Of a DNA stretch of 64,000 nucleotides, positions 52,226-61,576 are shown piece by piece. This DNA is from JAOAHC01 sp964593045. GTDB taxonomy: Bacteria > Bacillota > Clostridia > TANB77 > CAG-465. The translations under genes and the position numbers were made by a program. Position 1 is the stretch's first letter, and each line of letters starts with the position of its first letter. The stretch spans positions 21,142 to 85,141 of the forward strand of contig CAZQJQ010000001.1 in the NCBI GenBank assembly GCA_964593045.1, written 5' to 3'. Under the pieces are notes generated by a model that saw only the letters and a program-made list of their open reading frames with translations, was not told where the DNA came from and searched no databases.

Positions 52226-52420
52226 ATGGATGGTACAATAAGAAACAATATTAAACCTGGAATTAATGTAATGATTGTAAAAAAAGAAGATCAAAAAACT
52301 GGTAAATTAACTGAAGGAGTAGTACAAGATATATTAACAAACAGTTTAATGCATCCAAGAGGAATCAAAGTAAGACTCACTAACGGTATAGTTGGAAGAG
52401 TACAAAAAATATTAGAATAA
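52226..52420 (+). CDS. ywbE: YwbE family protein (DUF2196)
   Basis: A 64-residue protein beginning MDGTIRNNIKPGINVMIVKKEDQ. The GVVQDILTN, HPRGIKVRLTNGIVGRV and terminal KILE segments are typical of the small YwbE/DUF2196 beta-barrel family, probably RNA- or protein-binding. AGAGGTG sits directly before ATG 52226. A reading extended to 52172 would overlap the kinase and is rejected. Its function is unknown in any organism. Confidence 0.9.
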   Translation: MDGTIRNNIKPGINVMIVKKEDQKTGKLTEGVVQDILTNSLMHPRGIKVRLTNGIVGRVQKILE

Positions 52421-52496
52421 TGCAAAATATAAAGTATGAATATATTGTTTATACTTTATTTTATTTAAAAAAAGCACTATAAAAATAGGAGAAAAA

Positions 52497-54455
52497 ATGG
52501 GAAAAAAAGTAATAATAGCAGAAAAACCTAGTGTAGCAATTGAATTTTCAAAAGCGTTAAAAATAAATTCGAAGAGATATGATGGATACTTGGAGTCTAG
52601 TGATTATATAGTTACATGGTGTGTAGGACATTTAGTTACAATGAGTTATCCTGAAAAATATGATGAAAATCTTAAAAAATGGTCAATTAAAACACTTCCA
52701 TTTATACCTAAAGAGTATAAATATGAAGTTATTGAAAATGTAAAGAAACAATTTGATACTGTAAAGACAATCCTTACAAGACAAGATGTAGATACAATAT
52801 ATGTATGTACTGACTCTGGAAGAGAAGGAGAGTATATATATAGATTAGTTGATAATATGGTAGGTGTTGTTGGTAAAATAAAAAAGCGTGTATGGATTGA
52901 CTCTCAAACAGAAGAGGAAATATTAAATGGAATAAAGAATGCAAAAGATATATCAGAGTATGATAATTTGGCATATTCTGCATTTTTAAGAGCAAAAGAG
53001 GATTATCTTATAGGAATAAATTTTTCAAGGTTATTATCAGTAAAATATTCATATGATTTGGCAATGAAATTAGATGAAAAACATTCTGCTATATCTATAG
53101 GAAGAGTAATGACTTGTGTGTTAGGTATGGTAGTAGAGAGAGAAAATGAAATATTAAAATTTAGTAAAACTAAATTCTATAGAGTATCAGCAAATTTTTT
53201 AAAAGAAGATATGAGTTTTAGTGGAGATTGGAAAGTACAAGAAAACTCCACATACTATAATTCGCCATTGCTATATAATGATACAGGATTTTTAAAAGAA
53301 AATGATGCTAAAAAATTAAGAGAAGATTTGTTAGCTTCTAATGATAAAGTGTTGATTGAAGATATTACTAAAAAAAATACTAAAGAAAAGCCACCGTTAC
53401 TATTTAATTTAGCTGAACTTCAAAATGAATGTACAAAAAAATATAAAATAAGTCCAGATGAAACTTTAAATATAGCTCAAAGCCTTTATGAAAAAAAGTT
53501 AATTACATATCCAAGAACAGATGCAAGGGTTCTTTCTTCTGCTGTTGCAAAAGAAATTAATAAAAACTTAAATGGGTTAGCAAGAAATAACAAAGATGAA
53601 GAAATAAAAGGTATAATTGAAAAGATGATAAAAGAAAAATATAGCACAAATATATCAAAAAGTAAATTTGTAAATGATTCTAAAATAACAGATCACTATG
53701 CAATTATACCAACAGGATCAGGATTTGAAAACTATAATAATTTAAACCAAATTCAAAAAAACGTTTTAAATTTAATAATAAAGAGATTTCTTTCAATATT
53801 TTATCCACCCGCTGAGTATAGTAAAATTTCAATAATATTAAGTTGTGGAAAAGAGAAATTCTATACTAATAGTAAAGTATGTACAAAATTAGGATATTTA
53901 GAAGTTTCAAAAAAAATTTCAAATGATGAAAATGAGAAAAATACAGAAGATAATGAATCTAAAACGGAAGAAAATGTAAAAATTGATGCAGATATATTAA
54001 AAAAACTAAAAAAAGGACAAGAATTAAGTATAAAAGATATTGATATAAAAGAAGGAGAAACATCACCACCTACAAGATATACTTCTGGTTCTATTATACT
54101 TGCAATGGAGAATGCTGGTAAATTAATAGAAGATGATGTGCTAAGGGAACAGATAAAAGGTAGTGGTATTGGAACAAGTGCTACAAGAGCAGAAATAATT
54201 AAAAAATTAATAAGAATAAATTATATTGATTTAAATAATAAAACTCAGATATTAACACCTTCAAAAAAAGGATTAGAAATATATAAAATAGTTAGAAAAT
54301 CAATGCCAGATCTACTCAATCCTGAACTTACTGCAAGTTGGGAGAAAGGGCTTGCTATGGTTGCTACAGGAGAAATTAAACCGGATGCATTTATGGATAA
54401 ACTTGAAAACTACATAATAAAGAAAGTAAATAGATATAAAAATTTATATGTGTAG
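52497..54455 (+). CDS. topB: DNA topoisomerase III (type IA)
   Basis: A 652-residue type IA topoisomerase. The Toprim part has KKVIIAEKPSVAIEFSKAL at the N-terminus and the acidic triad in VCTDSGREGEYIYR (about 102-115). The catalytic tyrosine is Y338 in LITYPRTDARVL. GSGIGTSATRAEIIKKL and the NPELTASWEKGLAMVATGEI segment are also typical. It relaxes negative supercoils and decatenates replicated DNA. It lacks C-terminal zinc fingers, as expected for TopB. GGAG precedes the ATG. A perfect hairpin follows the stop. Confidence 0.92.
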   Translation: MGKKVIIAEKPSVAIEFSKALKINSKRYDGYLESSDYIVTWCVGHLVTMSYPEKYDENLKKWSIKTLPFIPKEYKYEVIENVKKQFDTVKTILTRQDVDTIYVCTDSGREGEYIYRLVDNMVGVVGKIKKRVWIDSQTEEEILNGIKNAKDISEYDNLAYSAFLRAKEDYLIGINFSRLLSVKYSYDLAMKLDEKHSAISIGRVMTCVLGMVVERENEILKFSKTKFYRVSANFLKEDMSFSGDWKVQENSTYYNSPLLYNDTGFLKENDAKKLREDLLASNDKVLIEDITKKNTKEKPPLLFNLAELQNECTKKYKISPDETLNIAQSLYEKKLITYPRTDARVLSSAVAKEINKNLNGLARNNKDEEIKGIIEKMIKEKYSTNISKSKFVNDSKITDHYAIIPTGSGFENYNNLNQIQKNVLNLIIKRFLSIFYPPAEYSKISIILSCGKEKFYTNSKVCTKLGYLEVSKKISNDENEKNTEDNESKTEENVKIDADILKKLKKGQELSIKDIDIKEGETSPPTRYTSGSIILAMENAGKLIEDDVLREQIKGSGIGTSATRAEIIKKLIRINYIDLNNKTQILTPSKKGLEIYKIVRKSMPDLLNPELTASWEKGLAMVATGEIKPDAFMDKLENYIIKKVNRYKNLYV

Positions 54456-54478
54456 AAATATGTTGAAATATATTTTTA

Positions 54479-54502
54479 AAAGTAGTATAATAATACTACT
54501 TT
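54479..54502 (+). terminator. Hairpin between topB and tRNA-Gln
   Basis: A perfect 10-bp stem (54479-54488 with 54493-54502), loop of four. A TATAAT lies within it (54486-54491), so a promoter for the tRNA may overlap. Confidence 0.65.
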
Positions 54503-54508
54503 AGATAT

Positions 54509-54583
54509 TGGGGTATGGCCAAGCGGTAAGGCTCGGGACTCTGAATCCCGCATTCGCTGGTTCGAATCCAGCTACCCCAGCCA
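54509..54583 (+). tRNA. tRNA-Gln (anticodon CUG)
   Basis: TGGGGTA pairs with TACCCCA; the anticodon stem CGGGA/TCCCG closes loop CTCTGAA with anticodon CTG; T-loop GGTTCGAATCC; CCA encoded. The U1-A72 pair is typical for tRNA-Gln. The PAP2 gene follows 25 bases later. Confidence 0.95.
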
Positions 54584-54607
54584 AAAGTTATAGTAAAGGG
54601 ACGAAAG

Positions 54608-55243
54608 ATGAATAGGGTAAAAGAAATTTTTAAAAAAGATTATAAATGGTTGGTTTTACTTATCTCGGTTATAATATTTGTGTATATACTAGAAAATTTA
54701 TTTAGCAATGAAATTGTGTATTTTGATATGTGGGTATATAATTTTTTAGATGATTACATATCAGATTCACTTACGTTTTTGGCTAAAGTTGTAACTAACA
54801 TGTCAGGAATATATTTTGTTCCGCCACTTGCTTTAGTTCTTTTTTTAGTTATTCGAAATAGAAAAATTGGTTTTAGTATAATATTAAATTTAGTAATAGT
54901 TGGTGGATTGAATTTTATATTAAAAAATATAGTTCAAAGACAAAGGCCTAACATTTTAAGACTTATAGATCAAACAGATTATAGTTTTCCATCAGGACAT
55001 GCTATGGTAAGTATGGCCTTTTATGGATTAATAATATATTATACTCATAAATATGTGAAAAATTCTTATGCTAAATGGCCAATATATATAGTTTTATCAT
55101 TCATGATAGGGTTTATTGGATTAAGTAGAATATATCTAGGTGTACATTATGCTAGTGATGTAATAGCGGGATATTGTATTTCTCTTGCTTACTTAGTATT
55201 ATATACTAGTATATTTGATAAATTTTTAGAAAAGAGGGAGTAA
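54608..55243 (+). CDS. PAP2 family phosphatase
   Basis: A 211-residue membrane protein with about six helices. The three acid-phosphatase motifs are present: KNIVQRQRP (about 109-117), FPSGHAMVS (about 130-138) and SRIYLGVHYASDVIAGY (about 179-195; catalytic His and Asp). Such proteins dephosphorylate undecaprenyl pyrophosphate (BcrC-like) or phosphatidic/phosphatidylglycerol phosphate on the outer face of the membrane. The exact lipid cannot be named from sequence. AAGGGACG precedes the ATG. Confidence 0.9.
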   Translation: MNRVKEIFKKDYKWLVLLISVIIFVYILENLFSNEIVYFDMWVYNFLDDYISDSLTFLAKVVTNMSGIYFVPPLALVLFLVIRNRKIGFSIILNLVIVGGLNFILKNIVQRQRPNILRLIDQTDYSFPSGHAMVSMAFYGLIIYYTHKYVKNSYAKWPIYIVLSFMIGFIGLSRIYLGVHYASDVIAGYCISLAYLVLYTSIFDKFLEKRE

Positions 55244-55377
55244 TATTTTTATTAAAATTATATAAAAATATTTACATTTGATATAATTTGGTATATTATA
55301 TATATAAATGTTAGTATGTAGACTCAAATATGTTATTATATGATATTATACGAGTAGTGAATAAGGAGAAATGAAAT

Positions 55378-56949
55378 ATGCAAATGAATTTTAAAATTCA
55401 AAATAAAGAACAAGATACACTTTTAGAATATATTAATAAAAGGTTTGAAGAAAAGCCAAAAAAAGTGTATTTTTTTTGTGGAATATTTAAAGAATCAGGA
55501 CTTAATATTTTAGAAGAAAATTTTATAGATACAAAATCTGACCTATTATTCTATATAGGAGTAGATAAAAAAAATACAACAAAAACAATGCTTGAGCTAA
55601 TATTGAAATATTCGAAAAATGTATATATGTATAACAATAATAATGTTGAAGAATATGATAGTAATGTTATAGTTTTTGAATATACAGACTCTGCTGTGAT
55701 TCTTTCTTCAAATGGCAATATATCTGATGGTGGACTTAAAGAAAATATTTCTTTTTATACAACTGTAGAATTTGATTTTAATGTTAAAGAAGAAAAATCT
55801 ATGTATAAAAATACAATGAAAGAAATATTAAAACAGATAGAAACCATTGAATTTCTACCTTTAAATACAGATAAGATAAAAGAGTTAGTTGATCAAAAAC
55901 AAATATTTTCTACAAAACAATATATACATAACATAAAAAGTATATCTGAATTTTTAGGTGAAGATAAAGCAAAAGAAGAAAAAAAAGAAGAAAAAATCAA
56001 TTATACTAATAACAATGATGTCATAGGGAATATAACAGTTCCTAAAATTGATTTATCAAATATGGACATAGACATAGATATAGACATAGACATTGATGAA
56101 GAAAAACAAGAACAACAAAAAGATGATATAGAAAATGATGATTTAAAAAAAGTAAATAAATTAAAAAAAGTAGAAAAAAATCAAAAAATGGAAAAAGCAG
56201 ATAAAATAAGTGATGATATAGAATATGATGTGTCAAATGTAGAAGATACTTTGTATGATGATTTGGAAAGTGAAACAGATAATATTTTAGATAAAGAAAA
56301 CAACATGTATGATGAATCATTAGCAGATATAGATTATAATGAGAATGAAACACTAGATATTGAGAACTTATTGTTTTCTAAAGCTGATATAAAGCTTGAT
56401 ATAGCTAAAACTAAATCAGAAAAAAAAGAGACTGATAAAGGTCAAAAAGATGATGATATTGTTATAGATGACGAGATCGTACAGTCAAAGAAATTAGACC
56501 TTACAAATGTATCAAATTTACTTATTCAGTTGCCAGAAAAGGCCACAAAAGGACAAGATGTAGAAAATATAAAAATACCTAATTATATAAAAGAAATGAT
56601 ACCAGATTTTTTTGAGATTACTAATAAAGGAGAGAATGTAGAGATAAATTCAAGTACTGTAAAACAAAGAAGTATTGAGCTTGAAATTGTTGATGCAAAA
56701 TGTAATAAAAAATATACAGATAGAAATGCAAAAATGATGCAAAAAAAAGGTAGTACTTATTTGATATTTACAACTCCTATATTAAATAATATAGAGTATA
56801 ATCAAAATGATATAGCAAGAATAATAAAATTATCTAGTAATGTATACCATATAGAAATAATATCAAGTGATTTACAAGAATACAAGTTATGGGATAAGCT
56901 ATGTAATCAAAATATGAAATCAATTAGTAGAAGATACGGAGTGATGTAA
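55378..56949 (+). CDS. Large acidic protein with PLD-like N-terminal domain
   Basis: A 523-residue protein. Residues ~1-165 resemble a phospholipase-D/HKD-nuclease fold. KVYFFCGIFKESGLNILEE, a DLLFYIGVD strand and ILSSNGNISDGGLKENIS (which matches the 'GSSNLT.GGL..N' motif 2 region) are visible, but no HxK is seen, so it is probably inactive. Residues ~200-390 are a long acidic low-complexity linker with a run of Asp-Ile dipeptides and many Lys/Glu. Residues ~400-523 form a second globular domain ending in an RRYGVM tail. AAGGAG precedes the ATG. The frameshifted membrane gene begins 2 bases after its stop. Family otherwise unrecognised. Confidence 0.65.
   Translation: MQMNFKIQNKEQDTLLEYINKRFEEKPKKVYFFCGIFKESGLNILEENFIDTKSDLLFYIGVDKKNTTKTMLELILKYSKNVYMYNNNNVEEYDSNVIVFEYTDSAVILSSNGNISDGGLKENISFYTTVEFDFNVKEEKSMYKNTMKEILKQIETIEFLPLNTDKIKELVDQKQIFSTKQYIHNIKSISEFLGEDKAKEEKKEEKINYTNNNDVIGNITVPKIDLSNMDIDIDIDIDIDEEKQEQQKDDIENDDLKKVNKLKKVEKNQKMEKADKISDDIEYDVSNVEDTLYDDLESETDNILDKENNMYDESLADIDYNENETLDIENLLFSKADIKLDIAKTKSEKKETDKGQKDDDIVIDDEIVQSKKLDLTNVSNLLIQLPEKATKGQDVENIKIPNYIKEMIPDFFEITNKGENVEINSSTVKQRSIELEIVDAKCNKKYTDRNAKMMQKKGSTYLIFTTPILNNIEYNQNDIARIIKLSSNVYHIEIISSDLQEYKLWDKLCNQNMKSISRRYGVM
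56065..56097 (+). repeat. Hexanucleotide repeat encoding (Asp-Ile)n
   Basis: GACATA units in tandem with few substitutions encode eleven alternating Asp and Ile residues in the linker of the PLD-like acidic protein. Confidence 0.85.
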
Positions 56950-56951
56950 AA

Positions 56952-57391
56952 ATGACTAAACGTAAAAAAATAATTGTAGGTATAATAGTTATAGTAGCAT
57001 AATATGGATAGTAACTTCAGTTTTAGATATTATGAATAAAAATAAAATTGTAACTGATGTAAATGTAACTGATAATAGTGAGGATACTTCAAAAGAGATA
57101 TTATATAGTACAATATATTATTTTGGAATGGGAAGTAGAAGAGTAATTATATATAAAGATGGAGATGTTTATGATGATGTAGAAATTGAATCGGCACCAA
57201 GTAATGTGGAACTTCAATCACCATCACGTAAGAAAGAATATGAATATAGAAAAACATTAACTGATGAAGAATTAGAAGAAATATCAAATATAGTTGAGAC
57301 TGCAGCGGATAGAAATACAATTAATGATTATGCTATACAACTAATATATGGGGTAAAAAAAATTGATGCTACTGGAGAATATAGATATTAA
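56952..57391 (+). pseudogene. Membrane-anchored unknown protein split by a missing base
   Basis: ATG 56952 opens MTKRKKIIVGIIVIVA, a transmembrane anchor, but TAA stops it at 57000-57002. From 56999 another frame continues IIWIVTSVLDIMNKNKI and so on to 57391. Adding one base after GCA (about 56999) gives a single 146-residue protein: helix, Thr/Asp-rich spacer, and a C-terminal domain with RRVIIYKDGDVYDDVEIE and LTDEELEEISNIVETAADRN. The frame starting at ATG 57032 (119 residues) lacks the anchor. It lies directly after the PLD-like gene, with which it is probably co-transcribed. Unknown family. Confidence 0.65.
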
Positions 57392-57397
57392 AAAAGA

Positions 57398-57427
57398 GGA
57401 AAGATGCTAAGTCTTTCCCCTTTTTTC
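57398..57427. terminator. Bidirectional terminator
   Basis: GGAAAGA (57398-57404) pairs with TCTTTCC (57412-57418), and longer A/T tracts flank both sides. It separates the plus-strand unknown gene and the minus-strand TlpA-like gene. Confidence 0.85.
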
Positions 57428-57984
57428 TATTCATCTAGATTTTCTAAATTATATAATTTAACTAAATCATCATATTCTAACAATCCAACATGATGATTTA
57501 AGATAGCTCCTGTTCTATCTAATACATAAGTATTTGGAATAAATGTAGAATCAGGATCAATGCTATTTCTTATACTTCTTAATCTATCATAAATTATATA
57601 CCAATTTAAATTGTTATTATTTACATATTCTTCAAGGTCGCTTTTATCATTATCATGAGATACAATTATAACTGTAGCATCATTGTTTTCTTGTATAAAT
57701 CTTGTTATTGTATCGGTTTCGCTTTGACAATTACTACACCATGATGCCCAAAAAATAACTAATATTTTATCTTCTGTATAATATTTAGAAAGTAGACTAT
57801 CATCTACATCAACAATTATGCTGCTTTCTCTTTTTGCTATAGGTATATAAGGACTAGTACTATCTTCTTTTGTTTCATCTTTTGGTAATACTGAGTATAT
57901 TTTATATGAAATTAAAAATACAATTAATATAATTGAAATAATAATTGTAAAATACGAAAAAAACTTAATAAATTTGTTTAACAT
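57427..57984 (-). CDS. TlpA/ResA-like membrane thiol-disulfide oxidoreductase
   Basis: 185 residues from ATG 57984 (GGTGAT-tat-ATG; a longer reading from 58065 adds an AT-rich leader without a ribosome site). An N-terminal membrane anchor (about 7-31) is followed by a Ser/Pro/Asp-rich spacer and a thioredoxin-like domain with FWASWCSNCQSE (active-site CSNC), the FIPNTYVLDRTG cis-Pro region and GAILNHHVGLLEYDDL. The redox domain faces outside. CSNC is a less common active site than the CEPC of ResA; substrate not known. Confidence 0.85.
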   Translation of the reverse strand: MLNKFIKFFSYFTIIISIILIVFLISYKIYSVLPKDETKEDSTSPYIPIAKRESSIIVDVDDSLLSKYYTEDKILVIFWASWCSNCQSETDTITRFIQENNDATVIIVSHDNDKSDLEEYVNNNNLNWYIIYDRLRSIRNSIDPDSTFIPNTYVLDRTGAILNHHVGLLEYDDLVKLYNLENLDE

Positions 57985-58116
57985 ATAATCACCATAGTAA
58001 TTATATACTTTATATAAAAAAAAATCAATGGAGTTAATGTATAAAAATGTTATGTTTAGTTGCAAAACTAATATTTATGATATATAATTATTATGTATTA
58101 TACATAAAGGTGAAAA

Positions 58117-58512
58117 ATGGAAGAATATAAGGAAAAAATAGATATAAACAATGTTTCAATGCAAACTTTAGCATTTATAGGAGATGCAGTATACAGTGTG
58201 TATATAAGGACATATTTAGCTAGTATTAGTAGCTTGCCAGCAGGCAAATTACACAGACAAGCCATAAAATATGTAAGTGCAAAAGCTCAGGCATATATTA
58301 TAGATAATCTATATGATATACTAGATGAAAATGAAAAGCTTGTATATAAAAGAGGAAGAAATACTAATATACATACTGTATCAAAGAATGTTGATGTAGT
58401 TACATATAAAAAGGCTACAGGATATGAGGCGCTTATAGGCTATTTATATCTAAAAGATAATACAAGATTAGAAAAAATAATAAAAGAAAGTATAAATTAT
58501 ATAAAACTTTAA
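58117..58512 (+). CDS. mrnC: Mini-ribonuclease 3 (MrnC)
   Basis: A 131-residue protein. The RNase III catalytic core without a dsRNA-binding domain is visible: LAFIGDAVYSVYIRTYL (catalytic Asp), then HTVSKNVDVVTYKKATGYEALIGYLYLKDN (second acidic residue in GYEALIGYLY). It matures 23S rRNA ends in Firmicutes. AAAGGTG precedes the ATG. cysS and rlmB usually neighbour mrnC in this phylum; here rlmB is elsewhere in the window (33947). It starts an operon with three following genes. Confidence 0.94.
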   Translation: MEEYKEKIDINNVSMQTLAFIGDAVYSVYIRTYLASISSLPAGKLHRQAIKYVSAKAQAYIIDNLYDILDENEKLVYKRGRNTNIHTVSKNVDVVTYKKATGYEALIGYLYLKDNTRLEKIIKESINYIKL

Positions 58513-58524
58513 TTGGAGGTTAGT

Positions 58525-59109
58525 ATGAAAGAAGAAGTAAAAATAAATAATGAGCAAGAAGTTAATGATATAAAATATGAAAAAGAGGTTCAAGAAATAA
58601 TTGACAAAGCAAATAAGATAAAAAAAGAAAGTATAAGTAACGAAGAAGTCAAAAAGGAAATATTAGAGCATATAGACTTTTTAAATAAATTAGATGAAAT
58701 AAACGTATCTGCTAAAGACTATAGAGTAATAGTAACACTTGGAGAAGAAGAATTAGTTTATGATAATGGAGAATTTTATTTGTGTAATACAAAAGATAGT
58801 AGAGTAAAAAGAAAAAAAATTGGAAAAAGTCAAGCAAAAGATATTTATATAGAATATTTTATAAGATATATTTTAAATCCTATATTAGAAGAAAGAAAAA
58901 TAATCAATATGGTAAATGTTATATCAAAGGATATAGAAGAGCCTACTAAAGAAAAAAATAAAACAAAAACTAATATAAAAGAAAAGAGCAAATCAAAGAC
59001 AAAATCAAAAGTGAAAACAAAAGAAGAAGTTAAGACTAAAAAAGCTCCTAAGGTAGAAATTAAAAAAGAGGAAAAAAAGACAAAAGTTAATAGTCCAAAA
59101 GTGAGATAA
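58525..59109 (+). CDS. Unknown protein with Lys-rich tail
   Basis: 194 residues from ATG 58525, which follows GGAGG (58516-58520); a TTG at 58513 is too close to the ribosome site. The first ~130 residues are mixed alpha/beta without a recognised domain (VIVTLGEEELVYDNGEFYLCNT, then SQAKDIYIEYFIRYILNPILEE). The last ~60 residues are nearly all Lys, Thr, Ser and Glu. The tail resembles those of the protein at 18675 and of the histidine kinase. It is probably translated with mrnC. Function unknown. Confidence 0.7.
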   Translation: MKEEVKINNEQEVNDIKYEKEVQEIIDKANKIKKESISNEEVKKEILEHIDFLNKLDEINVSAKDYRVIVTLGEEELVYDNGEFYLCNTKDSRVKRKKIGKSQAKDIYIEYFIRYILNPILEERKIINMVNVISKDIEEPTKEKNKTKTNIKEKSKSKTKSKVKTKEEVKTKKAPKVEIKKEEKKTKVNSPKVR

Positions 59110-59120
59110 AGAGGTAGTGT

Positions 59121-59573
59121 ATGGATATAAATAAGAGTAAAAATGATGAGATTGAAAAGCTACTTAATAAAAAAAGTACTAAAAATGTTAATAAAATAAT
59201 TGATAAATCATTAAGTATTGGAGATAAAGTAGCAGATAAAATAGCAAATGTTGCAGGAAGTTGGCCCTTTATTATTGGGTTTATACTTTTTATACTGTTA
59301 TGGATAATTTTAAATGTATTGCAGTTGTTTAATCATTTTGATGAATATCCTTTTATATTACTTAATTTAGCTCTTTCTTGTATTGCTGCAATACAGGCTC
59401 CTATAATTATGATGAGTCAAAATAGACAAGAAGAAAAAGATAGATTAAGAAGTGAACAAGATTATGAAACTAATATGAAATCTGAAATACTTATAGAAGA
59501 GATATTTAAAAAAATTAAAAAGATTGAAAAAAAACAAGAAGAAATAGAAAAATATATAAAAGATAATAAATAA
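59121..59573 (+). CDS. DUF1003 membrane protein
   Basis: A 150-residue protein with two transmembrane helices (about 50-70 and 78-98). It contains the DUF1003 signature GSWPFIIGFILFILLWIILN and the FILLNLALSCIAAIQAPIIMMSQNRQEEKDR stretch; a coiled-coil tail follows. The family is widespread and of unknown function, often associated with Mg/Mn or stress regulation. GAGGTAG precedes the ATG. It lies between the Lys-tailed gene and the DUF2207 gene in the mrnC operon. Confidence 0.88.
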   Translation: MDINKSKNDEIEKLLNKKSTKNVNKIIDKSLSIGDKVADKIANVAGSWPFIIGFILFILLWIILNVLQLFNHFDEYPFILLNLALSCIAAIQAPIIMMSQNRQEEKDRLRSEQDYETNMKSEILIEEIFKKIKKIEKKQEEIEKYIKDNK

Positions 59574-59631
59574 AAGATATAATGTGAAATATAAAAGAAA
59601 TATATAATATATATTAGAATAGGTGAAGAAA

Positions 59632-61553
59632 TTGAGAGAAGATATATTGAAAAATAAATTATTAAAAATTTTTTTTATGATCTTAGTAGTTTTTTTAGTT
59701 AATTCTGTAGCATATGCAGCAGAGTATAAGATAGAAAATTACGACATGAACGTTACTTTAAAAGAAAATGGAGATATACATGTTGAAGAGTTATTGACGT
59801 ATGATTTTAATGCTAAGATGAATGGACTATATAGGATTTTATTGTATAAATATACTTATGATTCACAGAGTCAAGGAATAGAAGCAACATCATCTAGATA
59901 TCAAGGTGATGCTATACAAAATGTATATGTTTATACATCTAACACAGGATTTTCTAACATGTCTCAATCTTATGTAAAAGATGAAAGTCTACTTTCAAAT
60001 GGAATGAGTGGATACCATAGTATACAAAGTGTGGTATCTGATGGAAATGGTAAAAAAATAAAAGTATATAGTCCAGTTAATTCTGGTGATCACAAATATG
60101 TTAAGTATGAGTATGATATTACAAATGTTGGGGTTACATATAACGATGCTTCAGAGGTATATTGGAATTAGGCGGAGATTGGGAGTGTAAAATAGATAAT
60201 TTTAATTTGAATATCAAACTTGAAAATGGTGGTAGTTGTAGCACTGCTAAAGTATATCCACATTCATATGCTAATATTATTGAAACAAAAATATTGAATG
60301 ATAGTATTAACATTAAAGCACAGAATATATCATCACATACTGCACTTGATGCAAGGGTCATATTTGATTCTAAAGTTATAAACAATACACATAAAACATA
60401 TACTGTGNNNNNNNNNNATATGATAATTTAGAAACTATAGAGGCATATGAAACTAAACAAAAAGAAGATTATATTTTATCTAATAAAATATATATACTTA
60501 CTATAGTTATAGCAATAGTAGGAAGTATTATTACTATATATATAGTTAAAAAGTATAAAAAATCAAAATATAACAAAGATAATAATATTGAATATTATAG
60601 AGATATTCCAGATACATATAGTTTATTTGAATATGCTACTATATATGATAAATTAGAAAACTTTGGTACTAATAAACTTTTAGTTGCTACTATTATGGAT
60701 TTATCTGAAAGAAAATATATATTATTAGAGCCAGAAAAAAATACTGAAAAAACAATATCTAACAATTCCGATTATAACTACTATGTTACACTTAAAGTAA
60801 ATGTTGATGAAGTTAATTTAAATGAATATGAAAAGTATGTAATTGAATATATTTTTGAAAGCACAAAAATTTCAGAGAAAACAACAAGGATTGATTTAAA
60901 TAAAAGATTTAAAGAAATTGGAAAATCATATTCTAATAGTATGAATTATTATAAAAAAATGCAGTCACTTAAAAATGAATGTATAAATAGATTTTATGAT
61001 AAAGTACCATCAAAAATACAAAGGATTGGAATATTACAAATGGTAGTTGTATTACTTCTGCTTATTATTAATACTGCTTTTATATCGCCGCTAACTATTA
61101 TGACACGTATATCTTTGGGTATAGTAGTTGTTATTGCAGCATGTTTCTATTATGGTATTTTATTAACTTCTATATCTAGCACAAGAATATTAAAAGATTC
61201 TATAATAGAAGAATATAACAAAATTAATGGACTTAAAAAATATTTAACGGATTATAGTGTTATAAAAGAAAGATATCCTATAGAAATTAAGTTATGGGGA
61301 AAATATTTAGTTTTTGCCACAATATTTGGAATAGCAGATAAGGTTCAAAAAGAATTTAAAGAAGAATTAATTAAGCAAGGATACAATGAAGAAACAATAA
61401 ACACAAATTATACTTCGTTAATTATTGCTTCCCATTGTTCTGAATTTTACAAGATGACTATCATAAGTACAGGAAGTTCATCTAGTGGTGGATATTCAGG
61501 TGGCGGTTCCGGCGGAGGCGGCGGAGGCGGTGGCCGGCGGAGGCGCATTCTAA
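59632..61553 (+). pseudogene. DUF2207 membrane protein, broken by two frameshifts and a gap
   Basis: A secreted/membrane protein: signal peptide (IFFMILVVFLVNSVAYA), DUF2207 extracellular domain (ENYDMNVTLKENGDIHVEELLTYDF), transmembrane helices (IYILTIVIAIVGSIITIYIV and others after the gap) and a C-terminal Gly-rich tail. One T is missing at about 60168 (YWN*, then LGGDWE in another frame). Ten N lie at 60408-60417. One base is surplus at about 61534-61535; removing it turns the odd RRRRILKT ending into the expected GGGGAF-stop at 61551-61553. Start: AGGTGA (59621-59626) supports TTG 59632. Likely an intact gene damaged by assembly. Function unknown. Confidence 0.78.
60408..60417. other. 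Scaffold gap (10 N) inside the DUF2207 gene
   Basis: Ten undetermined bases; the true size is unknown. The reading frames on the two sides differ by an amount that the gap length could repair. Confidence 0.95.
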
Positions 61554-61576
61554 AAACATAAGAGGAGGAAATGAAA

